This document shows positions 26,120-34,221 of a stretch of DNA of 64,000 nucleotides, in pieces; position 1 is the first letter of the stretch, and every line of letters begins with the position of its first letter. The notes under the pieces were generated by a model, which saw only the letters and a program-made list of their open reading frames with translations, did not search any database and was not told the DNA's origin. The translations under genes and the position numbers were made by a program. Where the stretch lies: the NCBI GenBank assembly GCA_900768045.1, contig CAAGBL010000045.1, positions 1 through 64,000 of the forward strand, in the 5' to 3' direction. This DNA comes from an uncultured Alistipes sp. Lineage in GTDB: Bacteria > Bacteroidota > Bacteroidia > Bacteroidales > Rikenellaceae.

Positions 26120-27196
26120 ATGGGAAAGAGACTTAGTGTGCGTCAGTGGTTGGCGCTAAAGCTATTCAAAAAATTGCGTAAGATACGTGCTGAGGAGCAT
26201 GTTTTGAATACCCTCTTTTGGGAGTGTACGCTGCGCTGCAACCTACAATGTCGCCACTGCGGTAGCGACTGCCGTGTAGATAGTGCGCTTAGCGACATGC
26301 CCGCTGCAGACTTCTTCAAGGTGCTCGACAACGAGATTACACCCAACGTAAACCCCAACAAGGTGCTCATAATCTTGTCGGGTGGCGAGGTGCTTGTGCG
26401 CAAAGACCTCGAGCAGATAGGCATCAACCTCTACCGTCGTGGCTACCCCTGGGGCATGGTTACCAATGGTTTAGCTCTTACCCGCCAGCGCCTCGACTCG
26501 CTCATACGTGCGGGCTTGCACTCTATAACCGTCTCACTCGACGGCTTCGAGGAGCACCACCTACACATACGCCAAAACAAGGAGAGCTTCGGACGTGCTG
26601 TGGAGGCTATACGCATGATTTCTGCCGATAAGGAGCTCGCCTCGGATGTCGTTACGTGCGTGACACCAGCCCTGCTGCCACACCTTAAGCGCTTCAAGGA
26701 GTTCCTCTACTCGCTCGGCGTGCGTCAGTGGCGTCTGTTCACAATCTTTCCCGTAGGTCGTGCCTCGGAGGATTTGTCGATGCAGCTCAACGACGAGGAG
26801 TTTACCTACCTCATGGAGTTTATTCAGGAGTGTAGACGTGAGGGGCGTGTCATGGCATCGTATGGCTGTGAGGGCTTCTTGGCGGGCTACGAGATGCGTG
26901 TGCGTACCAACCCCTTCGAGTGTCATGCGGGTATTGGCGTAGCCTCTATACGTGTCAATGGCGATATCTCGGGTTGTACGTCGGTGCGTGCTAACTTCAC
27001 GCAGGGAAACATCTACAAAGACAACTTCTGGGATGTGTGGCAAAACCGCTTCGAGAAGTTCCGCAACCGTGCGTGGGCTAAGAAGGGCAAGTGTGCCGAC
27101 TGCAAGATGTGGCAATACTGCGAGGGCAACGGCATGCACCTCTACGACGACGATGAGAATCTACTCGTCTGTCACTACCACCGCCTCACCAAGTAA
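26120..27196 (+). CDS. Radical SAM enzyme of the rSAM/lipoprotein system (enzyme 2)
   Basis: 358 aa. CNLQCRHC is the 4Fe-4S motif, LIILSGGEVLVRKDLE the SAM-binding strand, and GLHSITVSLDGFEEHH a later barrel motif. A SPASM-like tail holds GCTSVRANFTQGNIYKDNFWDVWQ and CADCKMWQYCEGNGMHLY. This closely fits the family I know as the radical SAM enzyme of the rSAM/lipoprotein system (TIGR04133-type). The substrate is probably the adjacent lipoprotein family. Its TAA stop is the first base of palindrome copy 2. Confidence 0.85.
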   Translation: MGKRLSVRQWLALKLFKKLRKIRAEEHVLNTLFWECTLRCNLQCRHCGSDCRVDSALSDMPAADFFKVLDNEITPNVNPNKVLIILSGGEVLVRKDLEQIGINLYRRGYPWGMVTNGLALTRQRLDSLIRAGLHSITVSLDGFEEHHLHIRQNKESFGRAVEAIRMISADKELASDVVTCVTPALLPHLKRFKEFLYSLGVRQWRLFTIFPVGRASEDLSMQLNDEEFTYLMEFIQECRREGRVMASYGCEGFLAGYEMRVRTNPFECHAGIGVASIRVNGDISGCTSVRANFTQGNIYKDNFWDVWQNRFEKFRNRAWAKKGKCADCKMWQYCEGNGMHLYDDDENLLVCHYHRLTK

Positions 27197-27324
27197 TTTG
27201 TTGTGATAAGGGGCCGATTGCGGCCCCTAACAAAAAATGGCGACAATGGGACGTACGTCAAGTACTACCCATCGTCGCCATTTTTGCCGAGTGTAGCACT
27301 CGGCGCCCTTCTGACAACAAATTT
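27194..27324. repeat. Branched palindrome, copy 2 (starts at stop codon)
   Basis: It starts with the same 20 bases as copy 1 (TAATTTGTTGTGATAAGGGG) and ends CCCTTCTGACAACAAATTT. The 5' arm folds as GGGGCCG-attg-CGGCCCC, the centre as AAAATGGCGAC/GTCGCCATTTT capped by GTAC-GTCAA-GTAC (27253-27265), and the 3' arm as GCCGAGTG-tag-CACTCGGC. The result is a cruciform with two side hairpins. It sits between convergent genes. Confidence 0.9.
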
Positions 27325-27353
27325 GTGCGCTGATTGAGGTGGTAGATTATAAG

Positions 27354-27473
27354 GAACTTAGTGAATTTAAGGAATTTAGGGAACTTAAGGATATTAGTGA
27401 TACTCATCCCTAAACTCCCTAAATTCCCTATTCTCCCTATCGTCTCTACTCTCCTTAAGCTCTCTAAGCTCAC
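27354..27473. repeat. Nine-nucleotide-period palindromic array B
   Basis: Thirteen units in strict 9 nt register: five purine-rich (GAACTTAGT, GAATTTAAG, GAATTTAGG, GAACTTAAG, GATATTAGT), a centre GATACTCAT, then pyrimidine-rich complements (TAAACTCCC, TAAATTCCC, TATTCTCCC and so on). No coding sense. It lies between palindrome copy 2 and the symporter gene end. Confidence 0.88.
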
Positions 27474-27501
27474 TCTCTCTGCGCCTTGTTGCTACCTATC
27501 C

Positions 27502-28944
27502 CTACTCTCCCTTGCGTGAGAATGCCCACAAGCCGAGAATGCTGAGTGCTGCGTTTACGATAAGTATCTCATAGCTAAAGGCATATCCAGCGAACCAATT
27601 GGTGGCATTTGCGGATATGAGGTAGCTTATGGCGGGCGATGCAAGGGCTATGATAGGTATTGCCCAGCCACGCACCGAGCGCTTGCTCATAAGTCCAAAT
27701 GCGAACATGCCGAGGAGCGGGCCGTAGGTGTAGCTTGCCATAGTAAATATCAGCGTGATGACGCCCGCACTGCTCCAGCGGCCAAACGCCATTATCACGC
27801 CACACATCATCAGTGCTATGGCAATATGCACATATCTACGCACCTTGTTAACACTCTCGGTATTGCCATTATATCCGAGTATATCTATTGTAAATGACGT
27901 TGTTAGTGCTGTTAGCGCTGAGCCTGCCGACGAGTATGTCGAGGCAACAAGGCCAAGTAGGAAGGCGACGCCTACGATGGTGGGGAGTCCACACTCGATA
28001 GCAACGAAACCGAAGAGGTCGTCGCCACGCTCAACGCTCAGACCTCGGCTATCAATGAAGGTGTAGAGCAGCGTGCCAAGCGACAGGAATAGGGCTATGA
28101 CAACAGCTTGTATAACAATAGATTGCATCATACTACGTTGCGCATCACGCTGGTTGCGACACGACAACATCGTCTGCATCATATCCTGATCCAAGCCAGT
28201 CATTGCCACAACGAGGAATATGCCCGCCACAAACTGCTTCCAGAAGTAGCGCCTATCGAGAGGATTATCAAAAAACAATATTTGCGAGTAGTCGCTTCTG
28301 TGTATGGTGCTTAGTGCCTCGCCAATGTTGAGGTCTAATGCTTTGATAACGAAGGTGATACATAAGACGATGCTGCTCACCATAAGTATTGTCTTGACCA
28401 TCTCAATCCACACCACAGCCTTCACGCCGCCACGCCGTGTGTAGAGCCACACGAGCGTCATCATAATCAATGCATTCGCCCAGAAGGGTATGCCCCAGCG
28501 TTCGTAGAGCAGCCCCTGAAGCACGGCGCATATAACAAAGGCACGTAGCGATGCCGAGAGTAGCTTCGATATGAAGAAGAGCCATGCTCCCGTGCGTTGT
28601 GCTGTGAGGTTGAAGCGCTTGTTGAGATATTCGTATAGCGACACTACGCCCGTGCGGTAGTATAGCGGAATGAGCATAAAGGCGATGATGATATATCCGA
28701 CGAAGAATCCGAGTGTTGTTTGCAGATAGCTGAAGCCGTCCGCCGCCACCGTGCCTGGCACCGAGATATATGTGACGCCCGACATTGCTGCGCCCACCAT
28801 GGCTATTGCCGCCACGCCACGTGGGGTGTTGCGACCTGCCGTGAAGAACGATGCCGAGTTGCCACCACGAGATGTCAGCCATGCCACGCCAAAGAGTATG
28901 GCGAGGTACGTAGCAAGTGTTATGACGATAGCTCCTAAGCCCAT
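27502..28944 (-). CDS. Sodium:solute symporter (SSS family)
   Basis: 480 aa with about 13 membrane helices. SSS traits: SFFTAGRNTPRGVAAIAMVGAAMSGVTYISVPG near the N-terminus, SLYEYLNKRF, GLDQDMMQTMLSCRN, and AFLLGLVASTYSSAGSALTALTTSFTIDI. Inner-membrane uptake of a solute with sodium; the substrate cannot be set from sequence, though sialic acid or other sugars are possible given the nearby sialidase. The start at 28944 lies 2 bp after the stop of the FAD gene, so the two form an operon. Confidence 0.9.
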   Translation of the reverse strand: MGLGAIVITLATYLAILFGVAWLTSRGGNSASFFTAGRNTPRGVAAIAMVGAAMSGVTYISVPGTVAADGFSYLQTTLGFFVGYIIIAFMLIPLYYRTGVVSLYEYLNKRFNLTAQRTGAWLFFISKLLSASLRAFVICAVLQGLLYERWGIPFWANALIMMTLVWLYTRRGGVKAVVWIEMVKTILMVSSIVLCITFVIKALDLNIGEALSTIHRSDYSQILFFDNPLDRRYFWKQFVAGIFLVVAMTGLDQDMMQTMLSCRNQRDAQRSMMQSIVIQAVVIALFLSLGTLLYTFIDSRGLSVERGDDLFGFVAIECGLPTIVGVAFLLGLVASTYSSAGSALTALTTSFTIDILGYNGNTESVNKVRRYVHIAIALMMCGVIMAFGRWSSAGVITLIFTMASYTYGPLLGMFAFGLMSKRSVRGWAIPIIALASPAISYLISANATNWFAGYAFSYEILIVNAALSILGLWAFSRKGE

Positions 28945-28946
28945 TT

Positions 28947-30512
28947 TTATAGGTTGTTTGCCTTGCAGTAGCGGGCCACAGCATCAGCAACACGCTCGCC
29001 GTCGAGGGCTGCCGAGACAATGCCTCCTGCATATCCTGCACCCTCGCCCGCAGGGAATAAGCCGGCTACCTCGGTGTGCATAAGTGACTCAGCATCACGG
29101 GGAATGCGTACTGGTGTTGATGTTCGTGACTCCACGCCCACAACGATAGCCTCGTCCGAGACGAAGCCTCGCATCTTGCGACCAAACGTTGCGATGCCAC
29201 TGCGTAGGCGAGAGCCTATCTCCTCGGGCATCCATAGGTCGAGGCGTGAGGCCTTAAGACCGGGGATATATGATGTGCGTGGTAGTGAGTGTGAGGCACG
29301 TCCTGCCACGAAGTCAGATACACGTTGTGCTGGTGCCACCTGTCTGTCGCCACTATGTAGGCGTGCAAGCTCCTCGAACTGCTGCTGATAGCGTAGTCCT
29401 GCAAGCTCGCCCCACTGCTCGCGGAGGTGTGCAAAATCCTCGAGGCGCACCTCGGTTACGAGTCCCGAGTTGGCGAATGCCGAGTTACGACCACTTGGCG
29501 ACATGCCGTTTACCACCGACTGCGTTGCGTCGGTCATGGCTGGTACGATGAAGCCTCCAGGACACATGCAGAAGGAGTATACGCCACGGCCAGCCTCCTG
29601 ACTAACAAGCGAATAGCTTGCTGCAGGGAGCCACTCGCCACGCTCCTCACGATGATACTGTATGCTGTCGATAAGTCGCTGTGGGTGCTCTATGCGCACG
29701 CCCATAGCAAAGGGCTTCGCCTCAATGGCTATACCCTGGTCGTAGAGCATCTCGTAGATGTCACGTGCTGAATGTCCTGTGGCAAGCACCACAGCAGCAC
29801 CCTCTATTGTTGTGTCGCCCACCTTAACGCCCGTGATGCGGCCACGCTTGAGCACGAAGCCCGAAACACGGCTCTCGAACAATACCTTGCCACCATGCTC
29901 GGTGATGGTGCGACATATGTTCGATATGATGCGTGGTAGCTTGTCTGTGCCAATGTGGGGGTGTGCCTCGTAGAGGATTGTGGGGTTGGCACCATGCCAT
30001 ACGAGAGTCTGCAATGCCTTGTTGTAGTCGCCACGCTTCTTACTGCGTGTGAAGAGCTTACCATCAGAGAATGTTCCTGCGCCACCCTCGCCAAAGGCGT
30101 AGTTCGAGTTGGGGTTGATGTCGCCACCACGATTAATCTGCGCAATGTCGTGCTTGCGTGATAGCACAGACTTACCACGCTCCAAGAGTATAGGCTTGTA
30201 GCCGAGCTCTATGAGGCGTAGCGAGGCGAACAATCCCGCAGGGCCCGAGCCCACGACAATAACCTCTGTGCCATGCTCCACCGATGGATAGTCGAAGTGT
30301 AGCGGTGCTGGCTGTGGTTCCTGGTCAACATATATCTCGAGCGTAAGGTTTACCTTCGCCATGCGCTGGCGAGCATCTATCGAGCGCTTAACGACACGTG
30401 CCAGGGCGATGTCGCTCTGACGAATGCTTAGCGTGCGGGCAGCCTGTGCGATATAGAATTTCTCGTCGGCAGCCTGCTTTGGCGATAGCTGCAAGGTAAT
30501 TGTCTTTGGCAT
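28947..30512 (-). CDS. FAD-dependent oxidoreductase (COG2509-like)
   Basis: 521 aa. An N-terminal region of about 90 residues (LQLSPKQAADEKFYIAQAA; DIALARVVKRSIDARQR) precedes the FAD-binding VIVVGSGPAGLFASLRLIELG, GEGGAGTFSDGKLFTRSKKRG and FPAGEGAGYAGGIVSAALDG near the end. This is the uncharacterised FAD-dependent dehydrogenase family COG2509; the substrate is not known. A minus-strand TATCTTTG box at 30552-30545 lies 33 bp upstream. Probably co-transcribed with the symporter. Confidence 0.88.
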   Translation of the reverse strand: MPKTITLQLSPKQAADEKFYIAQAARTLSIRQSDIALARVVKRSIDARQRMAKVNLTLEIYVDQEPQPAPLHFDYPSVEHGTEVIVVGSGPAGLFASLRLIELGYKPILLERGKSVLSRKHDIAQINRGGDINPNSNYAFGEGGAGTFSDGKLFTRSKKRGDYNKALQTLVWHGANPTILYEAHPHIGTDKLPRIISNICRTITEHGGKVLFESRVSGFVLKRGRITGVKVGDTTIEGAAVVLATGHSARDIYEMLYDQGIAIEAKPFAMGVRIEHPQRLIDSIQYHREERGEWLPAASYSLVSQEAGRGVYSFCMCPGGFIVPAMTDATQSVVNGMSPSGRNSAFANSGLVTEVRLEDFAHLREQWGELAGLRYQQQFEELARLHSGDRQVAPAQRVSDFVAGRASHSLPRTSYIPGLKASRLDLWMPEEIGSRLRSGIATFGRKMRGFVSDEAIVVGVESRTSTPVRIPRDAESLMHTEVAGLFPAGEGAGYAGGIVSAALDGERVADAVARYCKANNL

Positions 30513-30571
30513 ATAGTCTATCCTCTAAAAGTCAATAAATCACACAAAGATAGAAAAAAATGCTTGAAAAG

Positions 30572-30602
30572 TTGTGTATATTATAAAAAGTTTCTATATT
30601 TG
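30572..30602 (+). promoter_or_regulatory. Promoter of tRNA-Leu
   Basis: TTG 30572-30574, 20 nt, TATATTTG 30595-30602. An ideal spacing, facing the tRNA at 30649. Confidence 0.85.
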
Positions 30603-30648
30603 CACCGCTAAACGACACCAGGCACGGTGTTTCGGAAAGCAAGATCCT

Positions 30649-30730
30649 GCGGATATGGTGTAATTGGTAGCCACGTCAGACTTAGGATCTGATGCCGAGA
30701 GGCGTGGGGGTTCGAGTCCCTTTATCCGCA
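30649..30730 (+). tRNA. tRNA-Leu (anticodon UAG)
   Basis: 82 nt class II tRNA. Acceptor GCGGATA (30649-30655) pairs with TATCCGC (30723-30729), discriminator A30730. Anticodon loop CTTAGGA gives TAG. A long variable arm (TGCCGAGAGGCG) and the T arm GGGGGTTCGAGTCCC are present. CCA is not encoded. Confidence 0.97.
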
Positions 30731-30739
30731 CAGGTTTTT

Positions 30740-30771
30740 AAGACGAGCAACTTTGTTGCTCGTCTTTTTTT
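30740..30771 (+). terminator. Terminator after tRNA-Leu
   Basis: AAGACGAGCAAC, loop TTT, GTTGCTCGTCTT, followed by a run of T. A 12 bp perfect stem directly after the tRNA. Confidence 0.93.
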
Positions 30772-30802
30772 GTGCGTATATGTTTGAGCAAGCTCACATA
30801 AG

Positions 30803-30862
30803 CACAAAAAAAAGACGTAGCCTATGGCTATTCGTCTTAAAAACCACACAAAGGGGCTCGAA
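30803..30862 (-). repeat. Inverted copy of tRNA 3' end plus terminator
   Basis: Read on the minus strand: GTTCGAGCCCCTTTGTG, then GGTTTTTAAGACG, then a hairpin and a T-run. This repeats, in inverted orientation, the arrangement found at the end of tRNA-Leu (GTTCGAGTCCCTTT, then GGTTTTTAAGACG and terminator). No complete tRNA is present, so it is a tRNA-end remnant. Confidence 0.6.
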
Positions 30863-31197
30863 CTTTGGCGGGGGTTGAGCCGATATGATAGTGATTTATT
30901 GCTCGGGCTTATGCCCTGCGCTTATTTTTTGAGGTATCGGCTCTACGGCTCCCGCCGTTCGAGTCCCTATGTGTTGTGCGGATAAAGGGACTCGCACTGA
31001 CTGTGGCGGCTCGGCAGACTTATCGGCGGTGGTTGATTGTGCGAGTTGCTACGCAACAACGAATATAGGGCGAGTGTTAGCGACCCAAGCAAGCTTGGAG
31101 CTAACACTCGCCCCATATTCCACACCTTCGGTATCTCCGCCCAATCAAACCACCTTGGTCTGCTCTCGCTCTGCTGACCGCAGTTCGAGTCCCAGGT
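30846..31197. repeat. Cluster of large palindromes with T-arm-like ends after tRNA-Leu
   Basis: Palindrome P2 (30846-30972): the arm around GGCGGGGGTTGAGCCGATA pairs with TATCGGCTC...CCCGCC, and its ends are inverted T-arm-like strings (GGGGCTCGAAC and GTTCGAGTCCC). TGCGGATAAAGGGACTCG at 30977-30994 is an exact inverted copy of the tRNA-Leu 3' end. Palindrome P4 (about 31012-31187) has a perfect 14 bp stem GGGCGAGTGTTAGC/GCTAACACTCGCCC (31068-31081, 31100-31113) capped by CCAAGC-aa-GCTTGG, with a side hairpin GTTGC-tac-GCAAC. Another T-arm-like GTTCGAGTCCC lies at 31183-31193. No gene is seen here. Confidence 0.75.
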
Positions 31198-31267
31198 AGT
31201 GCTGACATCTAATGATATATATACAATTTGCCTATTGTTGTAATTGTCTGTTAAACAAACATTATGA

Positions 31268-31711
31268 TTAGCATCTAAACGACCTGGCTCCATTTCCTAC
31301 AGGTATAGCGCCATATCTTTTTGCAAAAGCCTCAATTAGGAAAGATTCAAGATTCTTTGAGGCTTGCGTTCCAGCTGTATAGAAACAGTACACTTTTGCA
31401 CCAAAGGCTCTCATATAGCTATATCTTGAAGGATAGTGCTGCGGAGGATGATTAAATTCACATACATCAGTATAATTTTTATAATGGCGACTTAATCGTT
31501 TTTTCAAATTGTCAGACTTACCTATATACATTATTTTTGACTCACCATCAGGATATGGGAAATGCTGTCTTTGTGATACTATGATATATGCACCAGGTCT
31601 TTCTTCGATAGCCGATAAATCCACATTATTAAAATCAGGGATTTCATAATCAATGTCATTTTTTACAGGTCTAAATCCATCTGTTGTTAGAAATCGCAAT
31701 TCATTCTTCAT
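31268..31711 (-). CDS. GIY-YIG nuclease family protein
   Basis: 147 aa from the ATG at 31711. GIY-YIG fold: PGAYIIV, then MYIGKSDNLKKRLSRHYKN, and a later Glu in SKNLESFLIEAFAKRYG, the catalytic set of the superfamily. It is small and stand-alone with no extra DNA-binding domain. The gene is clearly more AT-rich than its neighbours and lies beside tRNA-Leu and its tRNA fragments, which suggests horizontal acquisition. The putative small RNA gene ends 25 bp upstream on the same strand. The target is unknown. Confidence 0.82.
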   Translation of the reverse strand: MKNELRFLTTDGFRPVKNDIDYEIPDFNNVDLSAIEERPGAYIIVSQRQHFPYPDGESKIMYIGKSDNLKKRLSRHYKNYTDVCEFNHPPQHYPSRYSYMRAFGAKVYCFYTAGTQASKNLESFLIEAFAKRYGAIPVGNGARSFRC

Positions 31712-31735
31712 AACATGAGTTTTAATAGGGTTAAT

Positions 31736-31885
31736 AAAAAAGCGTGCACTTATCCTGCACGCCATCTAGGGCTACCACACCCTATACACTCCTACAGGTA
31801 AGCACACGCTAAGTGTACAAACCCAATGGAGTCATTATGCCTATTCAAAATCAGTGTGGTAGTTCGATGGCGATTAGGCAAATAT
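31736..31885 (-). ncRNA. Rod-like small RNA, 6S RNA candidate
   Basis: A full minus-strand promoter (31922-31892) precedes about 150 nt without an ORF that end in a terminator (GCGTGCA-ggataag-TGCACGC plus T-run, 31762-31736). The ends pair: CGCCATC (31872-31866) with GATGGCG (31766-31760), then CTACCACAC (31862-31854) with GTGTGGTAG (31780-31772). A large internal bubble follows, then ACTCC/GGAGT and an apical GTACAC/GTGTGC. A single long rod with a wide central bubble is the architecture of 6S RNA, which binds housekeeping RNA polymerase. The family is inferred from shape only. Confidence 0.6.
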
Positions 31886-31891
31886 GTATCG

Positions 31892-31922
31892 CAAATATAA
31901 CAATCTTTTGATTATTATACAA
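31892..31922 (-). promoter_or_regulatory. Promoter of the 6S-like RNA
   Basis: On the minus strand TTG (31922-31920), 20 nt, TATATTTG (31899-31892). Same spacing as the tRNA-Leu promoter. Confidence 0.8.
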
Positions 31923-31957
31923 GAGAGGTTCTCTATTTTTTATCTACGGCATAATAT

Positions 31958-31992
31958 TAGTGGCTGCTCGAAACTTGTCGAACAGCCACTAA
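31958..31992 (-). terminator. Hairpin after the sialidase gene
   Basis: TTAGTGGCTG-c-TCGA-aacttg-TCGA-a-CAGCCACTAA, a nearly perfect palindrome 22 bp after the sialidase stop. The T-run is weak; probably a terminator. Confidence 0.6.
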
Positions 31993-32013
31993 GTTATTTA
32001 TCTTCGGTTGTGC

Positions 32014-33348
32014 CTACTTGCGGTAGGTGTATTTGCCCTCGGTCAAATCCTCGATGTCGAAGCACTCATAAACGATAGTATAGCCGCCGTAGGCGAGGTT
32101 TGATGTGCCGTGGGTCTCCTCCTCATAGAGGAAGCCGAGGCGGTTATCTCTCTGCCATGTCATGGTTGAGTAGGCCGAGTTGAGTTTTGTAACCTGCACT
32201 ACGCCGTCCCAGCCCTGTGCTACGTCGTCTGATGAGATGTAGTCCTCGAACTCGTCAGCAAGCTCCTTATAATAAATGCCCACATTCTTGCGGTTAGGGC
32301 CGAGAGGCACCGACTGCAACAAGATGTGCATAGGCTCGTTGTCGGCAATGCGAGTTACAGGAATGAGCATAACCTCGCCATTTGTCGAGTTCTCCTTCGA
32401 CTCAACGCCATTGTTCGTAGCGCCCGAGAATGCTGCTGTGCCCCATGTGCCAGTACCACTATTTACATCGGTATATGTGAATAGGTTATAGTAGCGGCCA
32501 TTGTTATAGCGTGAGCTGATAAGAATTGTGCCATTGGGAAGCTCCTCAACCTTAGGTTCGTCGGCAGTTTTGTAAACGGCTGGCTCATTGATGTTTCCGA
32601 GCACCTTCCACGACATGCCGAAGTCGTCAGAGAAGAGAACATAGTTCATGTGATTGGTATACTTATCACGCACCAAAACGGCGCAGTACAAGCGGTAGTA
32701 CTCTCCAACCTTTGTCATGCGGCTCTGCATGATACGTCCCGAAGCCACGAACATCGAGCGCACTGGGCCGTATGTCGATTTGTCGAACTGCGAGTAGATA
32801 GACTCGGCGATATCCTCGGGAGCACTCCATGTCTTACCACAATCCACTGAGTAGAAGCGTGCTATGTTCTGGTGGTTGTGGCGTGTGCCATTTTGGAACG
32901 ATACGTTGCCCGCACACGACAATACAAGAACTCGGCTTGACTCTCTATCTGCCACGATGCATGGGTCGCCAAAACCCACATTCATAAAGTCGGGCGACTT
33001 ATCTCCCTTACCCTCGATAAGGGGCATGATGTCGCTCCATGTGTTGCCGTTGTCGTGCGATAGGCGGTAGTGTAGGTCGATACGTCCCTTATCCGTTACG
33101 CCAATATCGGTGCCACTGTGGCGGTAGTCGGCAACGGCGATAAGTGTGCCATCGTTAGCTGTGGCGAGCGCAGGGATACGATAAGGAATATCCGTGGGGT
33201 TAAGCAGTGGGAATACCTCGAAGCGCTCGGCTGCAGGCTTCTGGGGCTCTGGCTCAGGCTCAGGGGTAGGTGCTTCGGGCGGTGTGCAGCTACAAGCAAA
33301 TGTAGCTATGCTACACAATACTGCCCATAACATGTTGATATTACGCAT
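32014..33348 (-). CDS. Exo-alpha-sialidase (GH33), lipoprotein
   Basis: 444 aa. Signal peptide with a lipobox (ATFACSC), then a Pro/Glu linker (PEAPTPEPEPEPQKP). The GH33 RIP motif is YRIPAL, followed by Asp boxes SHDNGNTW, SVDCGKTW and SDDFGMSW, and the Arg and Tyr-containing late segments (SRYNNGRYYNLFTYTD, VGIYYKE). It removes terminal sialic acids from host glycans at the cell surface or periplasm. It stands apart from nan genes here; no lyase or epimerase is in the window. It precedes nothing on its strand until the 6S-like RNA. Confidence 0.9.
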   Translation of the reverse strand: MRNINMLWAVLCSIATFACSCTPPEAPTPEPEPEPQKPAAERFEVFPLLNPTDIPYRIPALATANDGTLIAVADYRHSGTDIGVTDKGRIDLHYRLSHDNGNTWSDIMPLIEGKGDKSPDFMNVGFGDPCIVADRESSRVLVLSCAGNVSFQNGTRHNHQNIARFYSVDCGKTWSAPEDIAESIYSQFDKSTYGPVRSMFVASGRIMQSRMTKVGEYYRLYCAVLVRDKYTNHMNYVLFSDDFGMSWKVLGNINEPAVYKTADEPKVEELPNGTILISSRYNNGRYYNLFTYTDVNSGTGTWGTAAFSGATNNGVESKENSTNGEVMLIPVTRIADNEPMHILLQSVPLGPNRKNVGIYYKELADEFEDYISSDDVAQGWDGVVQVTKLNSAYSTMTWQRDNRLGFLYEEETHGTSNLAYGGYTIVYECFDIEDLTEGKYTYRK

Positions 33349-33357
33349 GATTCTTGA

Positions 33358-34104
33358 CTATTTACGGTAAGTATAATAAGCTCCTGCCTGGCATGTAGGC
33401 ATTAGCACGATGTCGTTTACGTTCATGTGTGCTGGGAGGTTGAGCATCCAGTGTATTGCCTCGGCAATATCCTCGCCCTGCAACGCCTCGACACCACGAT
33501 ATACGCCCTCAGCACGCTCCTTGTCGCCATGGAAGCGCACCTCCGAGAACTCGGTTTCGACCATTCCTGGGCGCACCTCGCCAACCTTGATGCCTGCCGA
33601 GAGAAGGTCGGCACGCATAGCCATCGAGATAGCGTGCACGGCATGCTTCGAGGCGCAATATACTGCGCCATTCTCGTATGGCTCAGTGCCCGCAATCGAG
33701 CCGATGTTGATGATGTGGCCACCCTTGCCCGCCTCGACCATAGCGCCGCTGATGATCTTTGTAACATAGAGCAAGCCCTTGACGTTGGTGTCGATCATTG
33801 CGTTCCAGTCACGTGAGTCGCCCTTGTCGATATGCTCCAATCCTGCTGCAAGACCTGCGTTGTTTACAAGAATATCTACACGGCCAAGTGGCTTGAGGTG
33901 CTCGATGCACTCAGCCTCCGAGCGCACGTCGAAGTGGAGTGTAAGACACTCAGCGCCCTTGGCCTCGACCTCTGCCTTGAGTGCCTCGAGGCGCTCCTTG
34001 CGGCGACCAGTGATGATAATCTCGGTGTTTGGTTCAGCAAGGCGTAGTGCTGTGGCACGACCAATGCCTGATGTAGCTCCGGTAATAAGAATACGTTTTT
34101 TCAT
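33358..34104 (-). CDS. SDR family NAD(P)-dependent oxidoreductase
   Basis: 248 aa, the size of classical SDRs. Rossmann GATSGIGRATALRLAE, NNAGLAAG, catalytic Ser in NIGSIAG, YCASKHAVHAISMAM (YxxxK), and EVRPGMVETEFSEVRF, a pattern like YdfG-type 3-hydroxy acid dehydrogenases. The TGRRKERL after the second strand suggests NADP. The substrate is not determinable. It lies 9 bp upstream of the sialidase start, so the two may be co-transcribed. Confidence 0.88.
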   Translation of the reverse strand: MKKRILITGATSGIGRATALRLAEPNTEIIITGRRKERLEALKAEVEAKGAECLTLHFDVRSEAECIEHLKPLGRVDILVNNAGLAAGLEHIDKGDSRDWNAMIDTNVKGLLYVTKIISGAMVEAGKGGHIINIGSIAGTEPYENGAVYCASKHAVHAISMAMRADLLSAGIKVGEVRPGMVETEFSEVRFHGDKERAEGVYRGVEALQGEDIAEAIHWMLNLPAHMNVNDIVLMPTCQAGAYYTYRK

Positions 34105-34189
34105 CTTATAATAGTTTTAGTATATATTTTCTTGGTTACAAATTTATAAAATTTATTGTTTATAGCGTCATGGTGCCACAAAAATTTAT

Positions 34190-34197
34190 TAACTTTG
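34190..34197 (+). promoter_or_regulatory. apt: -7 box of the apt promoter
   Basis: TAACTTTG, 24 bp before the apt start at 34222, in a divergent intergenic space. Confidence 0.5.
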
Positions 34198-34221
34198 TAC
34201 GTTTTACTAACAACACATACA

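Noticed and set aside
27354..27473. CRISPR array
   Set aside because: Units are 9 nt and contiguous without spacers, and they invert at a centre; no cas genes are in the window.
30846..30972. Second tRNA gene after tRNA-Leu
   Set aside because: T-arm-like strings are present, but no acceptor stem or anticodon arm can be built around them on either strand.
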